Shown here piece after piece: positions 11,901 to 23,900 of a DNA stretch of 64,000 bases. Where the stretch lies: the NCBI GenBank assembly GCA_905116865.2, contig CAJHNH020007679.1:32501-96500 (forward strand). The letters are read 5' to 3'. The translations under genes and the position numbers were made by a program. The notes beneath the pieces are model-generated. The model worked only from the letters and a program-made list of their open reading frames with translations, had not been told where the DNA came from and searched no databases. Within the stretch, counting starts at the first letter, position 1. Each line of letters opens with the position of its first letter. Origin of the DNA: Candidula unifasciata (lineage: Eukaryota; Mollusca; Gastropoda; Stylommatophora; Geomitridae).

Positions 11901-14900
11901 TATATTATGTAATAAATAAAAATAAAAAAGCCAAACCTGATATAAAGAAGTGAATCATGGGCAGTCAATCAGGTAGCCAGTCCTGATATACAGAAGTGAA
12001 TTATGCACAGTCAGTCAGTTAGCCAATCCTGATGTACAGAAATGAATCACGGACAGTCAATCAGTTAGCCAGTCGTGATATACAGAAGTGAATCAAGGAC
12101 AGTCAATCAGTTGCCCCATCCTGATGTACAGAAATGAATCATTTACAGTCAGTCAGTTGGCCCATCCTGATGTACAGAAATGAATCATGGACAGTCAATC
12201 AGTTAGCCAGTCATAATATACAGAAGTGAATCATGGACAGTCAATCAGTTGGCCTATCCTGGTGTACAGAAGTGAATCATGGACAGTCAATCAGTTTTCC
12301 CATCCTGATGTACAGAAATGAATCATGGACAGTCAATCAGTTGGCCCATCCTGATGTACAGAAGTGAATCACGGACAGTCAATCAGTTGGCTAATCCTGA
12401 TGTACAGAAATGAATCATGGACAGTAAATCAGTTTTCCCATCCTGATGTACATAAGTGAATCATGGACAGTCAATCAGTTGATCCGTCCTGATATACAGA
12501 AGTGAATCATGGACAATTAATTAGTTTTCCTATCCTGATGTACAGAAGTGAATCATGGACAGTAAATCAGTTTTCCCATCCTGATATACAGAAGTGAATC
12601 ATGGACAGTAAATCAGTTTTCCCATCCTGATATACAGAAGTGAATCATGGACAATTAATCAGTTTTCCCATCCTGATGTACAGAAGTGAATCATGGACAG
12701 TCAATCAGTTAGTGAAAAGTTATGTGGAGACTAAAGATGTCATTTTACAGATGTAATGTTTTTAGATAAATGATGATAACATCTTAGACAGATGAAAATA
12801 GTAAGGAAGATGTCTTGAATGAAACTCACTCACGAAGAGAACTGATTGCCCTCATCAGAAAGAGACAATCTATATCCTTTGATCACATCATGAGAAGGAG
12901 AAAATGAATAATTATTCATTCAATAGTTATTCACAACACTCTGAGTTTACACTGCACAAATTACACACTTTAACAGTATACACCCAGTACATTTTACTAT
13001 CCTTTGAATTTTACTTGCAAAGGAATTAAACAGGCCTCCTAATTAGGCTTACAATGTCTTTAAAATTAGCCCCAAACTGAGCAGGGGCTAATGCAAACTT
13101 AAAAACATTTCCGACCCATCTGCCATGGGTGCCAAATGCCCTTGGTTACTATTTGTGCCAAACACCTTAGGTTGCTATGGGTGCCAAACACCCTAGGTTG
13201 CTATGGGTGTCAAACACGCTAGGTTGCCTTAGGCAACAAATGCCCTAGGTTGCCATGGGTGCCAAACACCCTAGGTTGCCTTGGGCACCAAATGCCCTAG
13301 GTTGCCATGGGTGCCAAACACCTAGGTTGTCTTGGGCACCAAATGCCCTAGGTTGCCTTGGGCACCAAATGCCCTAGGTTGCCTTGGGCACCAAATGCCC
13401 TAGGTTGCCTTGGGCACCAAATGCCTTAGGTTGTCTTGGGCACCAAATGCCATAGGTTGCCTTGGGCACCAAATGCCCTAGGTTGCCTTGGGCACCACAT
13501 GCCCTAGGTTGCCTAGGACACCAAATGCCCTAGGTTGCCTTAGGCACCAAATGCCCTAGGTTGCCTTAGGCACCAAATGCCCTAGGTTGCCTTAGGCACC
13601 AAATGCCCTAGGTTGCCATGGGTGCCAAACACCCTAGGTTGCTATGGGTGCCAAACACCCGAGGTTGCTATGGGTGCCAAACACCCTAGGTTGCCTTAGG
13701 CACCAGATGCCTTAGGTTGCCATGGATACCAAGCACTCTAGGTTGCCATGGGTGCCAAACACCCTAGGTTGTCTTAGGCTCCAAATGCTCTAGGTTTGCT
13801 ATGGGCACCAAACATCCTTGGTTGCTATGGGTGCCAAATGCCCTAGGTTGTCTTAGGCACCAAATGTCTTATGTTGCCATGGGTGCCAAACACTCTAGGT
13901 TGTCTTAGGCGCCAAATGCCCTAGGTTGCCATGGGTGCCAAACACCCTAGGTTGCCTTAGGCACCAAATGCCCTAGATTGCCATGGTTGCTAAAAACCCT
14001 AGGTTGCCCTAGGAATCAAATGCCCTAGATTTGTGACACAACAGTCTGTCTTCTGTAGAATTGTAACCCAGGTTCGAAAATGTTTTTTGTGTCAAGGGTG
14101 GCGGGTGATTGTTGACAGACGAGGAGAAAGATGGTCGTGTCGATAGTGGCAATGATAAGGATGATGTCTTGCAATCTGTATGTTTCTCACGTGCACTATA
14201 ATGCTTGAATAACAAAACGTCTGGAAACAACTGTTCAAGTTCTCTGAATTGCCTCCTTCTTTAATTTAAGATTACAACCATATCACAAAAATAGAGAAAA
14301 ATTCACACTGTTGTACATTGACTCTAAAACCTCATAGATTCGCGTTGTGTTCTATAATTAAACTATTTCTAGTGTCTCAAACTGCCACCGGGCTACTAGT
14401 GCAGATTAACCTAACACATCTTTTTAACTTCTTCTTCTTTGTTACATTGGGAAATCCCCAGGTGGTCCGGCTCACATGTTGATTATTGGGCCCCTGCTAC
14501 TCCTTGTTCAGGTTCTGAATCTGTATCCGACCCCGAGTCCATATCAAGTCTTGAATCCGACTGGAAGTAGGGGTACTGACAAGGATGGTGATAAAAATCA
14601 AACTCCCTTACCACAAAGCGGTAGACAGCAGTGGATCTATCGTCGTTGGTAAAAACAATCGTGACTATTCGATAGGGGCCACTGTTTCTAACAACAACTG
14701 AAATTGCATACATTAGAAAGGTCCTTTTCTATTTCAACCTAGCTAAAATATCTAAACCAACTTTCTTTCCTGTTTTAGTTGGCCGGAGCTTGTCTACTCT
14801 GCCTCCTTCTACCTCCGAGTGTCTATCCGAATCTGTAAATCTGTCTGTCTGTGTGCGTGAGCTCCAATCCCCGACTGTCCGAGCCTGAATCTAAGTCATC

Positions 14901-17900
14901 TATCTATCTGTCTATCTATTTATCTGAGCAAACCTCTCCTCTGGTCTGTCTGTCTGTCTATCTGAGCTAAGCGCTCTCTCTGTGTGTCCCCCCGAAGGTT
15001 CCGGGCAATCGTTACTAGGGGGCTCCTACCCCTCCTTGTTTTGCAGTCTACTGCCATCACCTGAGCTGGCCGGGACATCGGTATTTTAGCTAATGGCTTT
15101 GGTGTTGACGGGGAGAGTCACATGTCTGATCATGCGATTCATAGTACGTGGGAAACAAGAGTATGGACCTAGGGGGATGTAGTTGGTTACTAATGGAAAA
15201 TTTTACAATAAGGGTGAAGGCCACAAGGGTCTTACCGTGCAAAGAGCACAATACTAATAAAAAGAGGGGGCTGGGGTGCGGACCCTGCTACAGATTGCTA
15301 TGGGCGCCAAACACCCTACATTACTATGGGTGCCAACCTAGGTTGCCATGGACGCCAAACAATCTAGGTTGCCTTAGGCACCAAATGCCCTAGGTTGCCA
15401 TGGGCGCCAAACAACCTATTGCCATTGTCACCTAGTACCATGTCTATGCCACTGCTGTTAATGGCATGTTATTTTTACTTTTAATCTCTTCAGTTATTGA
15501 ATTTTTAGATTTGTATCCTGTCACAAAATAGGTAGTGTCTCCAGAAGTTATGTACTTGAGTAACCTGGAGGTGTTAAAAATGAGAGATAACCCACTGGTG
15601 GAGATTCCTGCGAACATAAACAAACTTCAAAAACTGAGAGTGCTCACTGCTTCTTTTTCTCTCATTACAGATCTCCCCAGATCGTGAGTTTAGTTTTCTG
15701 AACATGTTTTAACAGTAGTTGTTTTTGCTAAAGTAATATTTATCAACCCTCATGGTTATAGTTGGGATATACAGAATTTTTCAGTGGAAACGTTTGCTTT
15801 TTAGTATATAAAATAATAATGTATTTCAATCACTTATGTAATTTGTATGATTACTTTTTGAAAAACAATCCTGTTCGTACCTGGGTAAAAAGTAGGACAG
15901 ATACTGCTATCATCATGTGCCATGCCAGCAAATGTTTGCTGTCATGTTTTGCCATCTCCCACATGGATCAGGTCAATGTTTTTGTCTTGCCCCGTCCATT
16001 TGCCCATGCCATCCAGGTATGTGTCTCTTTGCCTTTTTCTTATTCTCTTTCAGTCAATCTTACCCATTGTTACCAAGTTCTGAAGTCCATTTCTTCTCTT
16101 AGCATGTCCAAAAAATACTGACTATATTTAATTGTTGTGATAAGTTATGACTTTCATCTTTCATGATCAGGACTTCTTCATTTTTTTTTTTTTTTTTAAA
16201 TCTCTTCTTCATATAGTTTCTTCTTTTAAAAAACAAAATACACATTTGAATAAACCACAGACATAATCATTATTTGGATACTATTCAATATTTTGTACTT
16301 TAATATAATAGGTTTATTATTGATAAATATATAGCTTTTGTATCGTTGTTAAATGTTCTTGTATTGCGTCCTTAGTAAAATGTATGCATATTTTGTGAGG
16401 GTGGGGGGGGGGGATGTGGGGGAGGAAAGGGGTGTACTTAGCAATTCCTCTCAAATCCCTGAAGCTCATGATGGATTTTTTAATTATAGGTAGAGCACAG
16501 TAATTCAAGTTGGGTGTTAGTTAATTAGTTAAAAAATTATCCTTATTGCGCATAAAACCATTCAGTTCATAAGTGCTCGGATCCCCTCCTCAGTAAATCC
16601 TGCAGTGTATAACAGCCAATGACGCCAGTTCTGTGATGGTTTATTAGTCTTCTTTGACTTCCTACATAGTGCTCTTCTCTGGCCCTTTTAAGTTGCTGTT
16701 CTTGCAGTCTGGTAATGGTTGCAGATATCCAGTCACATGGTTTTCACAAATGCCTTAGCTTATGGCTTAGGCGTTGCGAGTCTGACTCATAATCCAACGT
16801 ACCGCGATCAAAACCCACTGCTGGCTGCGTGGATTTTTATCATGGTATGGGGCATCGCAGGTCGACCCAGCCTAAAATGGATACCAGTATGGCTGTCCTG
16901 GGAAAGTAAAGACGGCCGGTGTAATGCTGACCGCATTAACTATCCAGTGCCGAGTGGTCTGTAAAAATATGGGACGCTCTTCCCATATACCCTAAGTCGT
17001 GAAAAGGGATCTTTACTTACTTTACTTACTCAGCTTATTCTTGTAGAGCATTTAGTATAGCAGCCTGGACCATGGCTAAATATCCCCCCCCCCCCCCCCC
17101 CCCCCCCGCCCCTTTTCAGAGTTACCCTACCAGCAAGGCTGTCGGATTGCTTGTTTCCTTGCACACCAGCATACCCTGGCATGAAAATAAAACTGATCTT
17201 TGTCAGCCACAACCATCTCAAACACACCAACCAACATCTTCAGACCCAGCAGATGTCATAAATGTTTGACTGCTTATAAACTTCATTGTTAGGGTGTGTT
17301 TTGACCTCTATGAACTCAGATCTTTGGACGAAAATTAGAAACAGAGGTGTCAGTTATAAAAGCACCAGCAGTAGATTGCACAGTTTATAGCTTGGAAGAC
17401 AGCAAGTGAAATGGTTTGCCCACTTAGAGAGAAGGCTTTGTGACACCATACCATACAAAGCATACATGGAAAGAGAAGAAGGACGAAGAGCATGAGGTAG
17501 ACCAAGAACAAGATGGAAGGATAACATCAGAGAAACTCTACAACAGCACAATGTGCCTATGGTCGAGGCGGCCAGAAGAGCTAGAAACAGAACCTTATAT
17601 CTCCCTCGACACCCACAGGGGTAAAAGAGGAAGTGAAGAAGAAGAAGAAGAAGATAGCTTGATATTTTTATATGTCTGGTGGGTGAAATCTTACCCACCG
17701 CATGGAACAAAATAGTTCTATTGGTTCAACAGTAAACGGATATGACATGACAGAGGAATAATCTTTTACCATTTTCTTTAAACATTCCGTACTAATTACC
17801 CCATCAGATGTATTTGTTAGTCCAAAGAAAATCACATCTTCACTGTCACACTTGTTATGTAAATTCACTGTGAAGAAATTGTTCGTTCAGTTTCATCTGT

Positions 17901-20900
17901 TATTTATTGCCAGTATTGTAACTTATAATTACCTGCACATCACTTTCTTTAAAGTATAACTGTGATAAAAAACATCAGAAAGAGACAGTCGTCATTGTTT
18001 GGTCATGTTAAGAGAAGTAAGAAACTGGGACAGGTTTTGACCACTGGACAGATCTATGGAAAGAGAGACAAAGACAACGTGTGAACTTTCTTGACACTGA
18101 CCTGGTTCCTGGCTGCTCAGGAAGATGCACACCCACTTCAGGGGGAAAAAAAAGAATTCTACATTGGCTACCTTTTAAGACATGATTGTTAGAAAAGCAG
18201 TGGATCTCTTCTCTCCCACCCCCTCCCACCCCCCCCCCCCCATTAAAAAAATGGGATCCCGAACCAGCACAGGAGGTATATTTAAATTAACTGTTTCATT
18301 AAGAGAAGACATCAGAACCATCCTAAAAATTATCCTCATCCATGTAACAGGCTGTTTGACTTGCCATGCCTGGAAGAATTGAGTCTTGCCTACAACAAGC
18401 TGACTGTCATGCCACATATCATGTGCCACCTGAAGTAAGTCAATTTTCTGTCACTGGTTTTATCATTGTCAAATAATGTTACATTACTGTCTGTGTCAGT
18501 TGATTTTACGTTGTTATTTATGTAAACAGCAATATGTCAGAAGAAGTTGACCAATTTTGTGTGTGTGTGTGTGTGCCCCAGGGTGAATGAATGCTTCTAT
18601 TCAAGTACGTTGTACTTTTTAATTCAATGAAATAGCATTACCAGTCATTATGATGATGTTGATAGTGATTTCATTTCCTTTCACGTTGTGTGGATTCCAG
18701 GGCCCTATTTTGAGAGGGAAAAGAATAGGCCCACTGACTCCTTAACAAGCATGTCATCAAAGGTGACTAATTGAGGTTCCCCCCCACAACCCCAAAATCA
18801 GTGCACTTTAGCCCGAGGAGCAGTGAGGAACCAACAGTCTGCACACAAGTAAGCCAGATCTGCTAAAAGGATGTGCATATAGAATTCATATTCTGAAACA
18901 CGACTGAAGTCCAGAAGGGGAGGAACAGCCAGAACTTTCAGCCCCAGTTTACAGCTAGTGAATGCTAAGAAGAAGAAGAAGGAGATATCCTTACTAAGGT
19001 ATCTTGGAATTAATGGCAGGTGTGCTTGCTTTCCAGAAAGTTGTCTTGTGTTTGAATCCCTCTAAAGTTAGGGATTATATCTTAATATTTTTTCCTGGTT
19101 TCCAGCTCAACCCAGTCTAAAATGAGCACCAGAAAAATGTCATTTATATATATAAAAATCAATGTTTGTGTGTTTGTTTGCCCCTTATAGACTCGGAAAC
19201 TACTGAACCGATTTAGCTGAAATTTTCAGGATGTGTTTGTTTTGATACCGGATGTTGAACCATCATGGTTTGAAATTCAACCTGTCACTGTTAGAGATAG
19301 GTGACCACAATTTAAGCCATAATATTCGAACTAATATTTATAATTTTAGTGATTTCTAATTATAGCCACGTTAGTAATTGCGCATGCGCCGTAGTCAGAA
19401 CGCAAGGCTTCCACCATTCGCCGGCGAGTTACGTGCAGCCAACGCCTTCTCTAATACATAGAGTAGGTCGTGGTACAGCAAACAAGACTATCTCTATATT
19501 TGCCACAATAACCATATTAAACACGATTTCTATTTTCTGTTTTTTTTTTCAAACAACCTTCGATTAGGGGAGTGGGGTGGGGGGGGGCATCAAGGACTAT
19601 CTCGACGTTGGCGCAGACATTGACTGCGACATCAACTTCATTAACCGTGTTAGACACGTGCGATTTCTATTGTTGTGCCGTTTCATTAATATATCTGGAG
19701 TATCTGTCTACGAGAAAACAATTGCCTGCGGTTTTGAGTTGTGTTATAATCGGGACACAGTAGTAGGGACACACATCTCTTATAGTTAAGTTCTCTTTTC
19801 GTTGATCCGATTAAGTGGCTGCTTGGTCAAGTGGTTAGAACACTGGGTTCCTGTGCGGGAGACGAGGGTTCGAATCCGCAGTAGTTAATTTTTTTTTTTT
19901 TTACCGCGGACTAAAATAATATCCTTATCTGCTCTGTTGTGGTGACAGCACTAGCCATGTTGCCTTAATACTTAAAAAAAAAGAAAAAGACATGTAAATG
20001 GGTAAACCATTTGATAATTAAATTTGACCATTTCGCATACTTATGATTGCGTTTTTAAACTTTCCGATTGCATGGTTACGCTGAAATTTCATAGATTTCC
20101 ATTTATTTTCATTTAGATTTAGTTATTTCATCTGCGTTGAAATTTTAAGCTGTGCTGTTTACCATAGCGTTCATTTCCTAATTATGGTGTTTTTTTCCTA
20201 TGTTCATTTGCTTTTCAAGTGTTTTTTTTTCCCTCCCAACTACTTCAATGAGGGAATGAGTTGTCGGTGAATTTAGGGGGGGGGGGGGGGGGGCAAACTA
20301 TTAACTGAGAGAGCTTTAAGTCACAGTAACTGCTTTACCCACTTAAAGAAGCAGCAGCAGTAATAGTTGTAGTTGGGCTGTTACACCATAGTGCTCTCAT
20401 GTGAAGACCGCCGGTAAGGTTATGGCGTTCTTCTGTCGGGAAGTGAAATTATACATCCTAACCTGACCAGTCTGTGGCGACAGCACTAGCCATGTGGAAC
20501 CAAATCTTCTGGCTCACGACTCTCTGTCTACTCCGATGTTAACACAGATAGCAGTGACATTATTTTAGCTACTGTGGTGGTGGTCATGGTAGTAGTTGTA
20601 CTGGTACTTGAAGGATGATGTGGTAAATATAACACTAGCCCCATTCACTACATATTACAATTCCTGCTCCCCATTTTAGTCCGGATGGACAGGGATGTCA
20701 ATGTCAGTTACAGCAACAAAAAAATATTGCCAGGTAGTGATTTTCAAATCCTTCGAAGAGGGAGAGAGCAGTAGTCGGTGGAAGAGGGGAGGGGAGGGGG
20801 TAATGACTAAAATTTAAGAGAACTTAAAGAGCTTTACACGTGATTTTCAAGTTCTCATTACCTAATTTGTTTATATTTTACTAACGCTACCTCCGCTTTT

Positions 20901-23900
20901 CTATTTTTTACGACTTACTTTGTTATTCACAAGTACAGTTGTAGCTTTACTTCCGCCCCCTATAAAAATACAAACAGCTTTAGCATGTGATAACCAAATA
21001 ACCATTTTTGTTACTGTGCTAATAACACCATTTAAACGACCACTAATATAAAGACACAATTATAAGGTGCGTGTTCTAAAGTTGGAAAACCAGACTATTT
21101 CTATATCTGTGCAGAAAATGATTGCGACATTAACTATATTAGATTTCTATTGATGAGGGAGAGAATAGTAGGTGGATTTAGTTGTGGTGGGGGGGGGGGG
21201 GGGGGAGATCAAAGATTATCTCTATATCTGAGCAGACAATGATTGTATTAGACACGTGCGATTTCTATTTTCTGTCATTTCCATTTAGCCAAACTATGCC
21301 ACAGCAACGCGTGGCCGGGTACAGCTAGTAGGATATAAATGTTGCCAGTATGATATTGATTACATGACCTATTGAGTCTCAGTTGACCTTCACAAATATG
21401 GAGCTAGTATCATATACCTAGGATGTTTCAATGAAAATACTTAATTTTATTAGTTTAATTTAGTGTCTTATTCATCTTCTTCTTTTTCTTCTTCTTCATT
21501 TCCTCTTTTACTTGTTCAGGAGTCTAGGGAGGTATCTCTTCTTGCTCTTCTGGCCGCCTCAACCATAGAAACATCATGCTGGTGTAGAGGTTTCTCTGAT
21601 GTTATCTTTCCATCTTATTCTTTGTCTTTCTTGTGCTGTACATCCTTCTCCTCTTTTGTTTATGCTTTGAAGGTATGGTATCACAAAGCATTTTCTTCAA
21701 GTGAGAAAACAACTTGATTTGCTCTCTTTGTAATTTAGAATTGGTTCAGTGCCAACTTTCTCTCTATTACAACTTTACTCCTTATTTTATCTTTTCTGCT
21801 CACTCATGCAGCTTATCTCAGACGTCTCATTTTCATAGCTACTTATTTTCTTTTATTGTTTGTTGTTAGTGACCAGGTCTGGCAGTGGTAGCACACAGTG
21901 AGATTGATTTTAGTCCGACATCTTCTATGAGATTAAATGTTTTCGTCTACATGAAAATGTCATTAGTAAATTCCTTGTAATCTATTTTTTAGGACTTTTG
22001 TTGTTTGCTTGCAGATCTTTACATACCCTGGATCTTGAAGGTAACCAGATCACGGCTCTGCCTGCATCTTGTCTGCACATGGAGAAGCTGACCCAGGTCA
22101 ATGTTAGAAACAATTTCATGCATCCTGTGTTCTGGAAGGAGAATAATAGGAACCAGGCTCAGGTATCAGATCATATCCTGTTATGCCGTTGGAATATAAC
22201 AAAGTTTATGGTTAAATCTGAGAGGATTTACTTCATTTCACTGAGTTTTATCCCATATGAATGGCTAGCCCCCTACCAAGAGCGTTGCACAGAGCATGAA
22301 CTCTGTGACTCAAGCAACGATCCCAGGGATCTCCATAACAGTTGCACCTGTGAACCAAACTCACTACCTCCACACCGTGAGGCAAATGGCTTGACCCCTT
22401 CACCATGGAGACCCTTTTTATACATAACATCCTGTACAATCTTTTTTGATGTTGTGGATGAAATCCAGTCCAGTTTCTATCTTTGGCCTCTCTCATCAGT
22501 GTTCGCCTTGAGGTTTTTCTTGGAATTCTAGTTTTCTTTATCTTTTTATTTCCCAATCGTATGCCTCTTTAACAGCTGGACTTGCAAGAAAGATACAAGC
22601 ATTAGAAATGCAATGTTTCAGAAGAATTCTTGGCATATCATACAGAGACCACATTACAAACGAAGAGATTCGCCATAAAATTACACAGCACATTAGCAAC
22701 TATGAACCTACAGTAAAAAGGTGAAAATGCAATGGTAGGGACATTTAATAAGATGTAACGGCCTCTCAAAAACAATACTGCCGGGCTCAGTAGAGGGAAA
22801 GAGGAGAAGAGGCTGACTAAAAAAGACCTGGTTACAGAACTTGACTGACTGGACAGGCCTCAGGCATGCAATTATGAAGTCCGTCGCAACTTACCGCAAA
22901 GGAGGAGAGAGCTGATCAGACAGTCAGTAGAAACTGGTGACCCAATGATACATAGTGTTACGGAATGATGATGATGATGATGATGATGATGATGCTGCCT
23001 GTTTGGTTTTTCTATTCACTTCCTTTCAGGATGTGCTAAATGTATCACCAAATTGTTTTGTTATAACTTTGAAAGCAGCGGTTATCCTGACATTTTTCTT
23101 CGTCTTGAATTATTTCTATTCAGTAGTCATCAGTTCCTCAGGCATTATGTTTCAATACATTTAACTCTCATTTTACATCTTTGGTGGTTCTACACTTTCA
23201 ACTGCGTATAGTAAAATTAAATAACTTAAGAATTGAAAATGCTTAACTTTGTTTTTGAAACTATATAATTTAGAGTCAAAATTGTGTAAAGTTTTTATAA
23301 CTTCTGTTGCCCTGACAGTATGTCATAATGTTTTTCCTTGTCAGATACTGAATAGATGTGGATTGAGCGCTTATGGGGGTGTCCATGTTGATTCTTAATT
23401 CAACATTCAACTGAATGGTCTACTTGTAATCTGACTTTACATGTCTTATCATAAATGTAGACACATAATTATTGTGTGTGATGACCTGAAACAACATACA
23501 ACTTTCACATATCCTCAAGTCTGAACACCACTTTCACATCCCCTTAATGTCACCTGACAGCAGCATATGTGACACGTTTTTTCATATAATCACTAACAAT
23601 TCATAATCCATAATCTGTTTAAATCACTACTGATCACTGGCATCCTGAGAGCTAATAGATTGAAATGGTTGGGGCATATTGAAGGAATTTCAGATGACAG
23701 AGAAGTAAAAACTGTATACACAAGGGAGATGAATGGTCGTAGACCATGAGGCAGACCAAGAAGAAGATGGAGAGATTATGTCCAGACAGACCTGCAAACA
23801 CTTGGTGTGACCAGCTGGAAAGAGAAAGCCAACCAGAGAGATGAATGGAGGCATTTGATATCTTCAGCAATGAACCTCAAGGGTTTGGAATGCTGAAGAA

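Larger units (their letters stand above)
19000..21410 (+). mobile_element. SINE R4 split by a Helitron
   Basis: 19000-19139 (CCCAGTCTAAAATGAGCACC) and 21329-21410 (GTTGCCAGTATGATATTGAT) are the two halves of one R4 SINE. Confidence 0.6.

Noticed and set aside
11936..12712. CRISPR-like array
   Set aside because: The units are contiguous 46 bp tandem copies without unique spacers, and the host is an animal.
19813..19890. Possible tRNA gene on the plus strand
   Set aside because: It is the same SINE head, lying inside a Helitron.
21998..22531. A 177-codon ORF as a stand-alone gene
   Set aside because: Only 22015-22162 is an exon; past the GTATCA donor it reads through intron and a reversed SINE.
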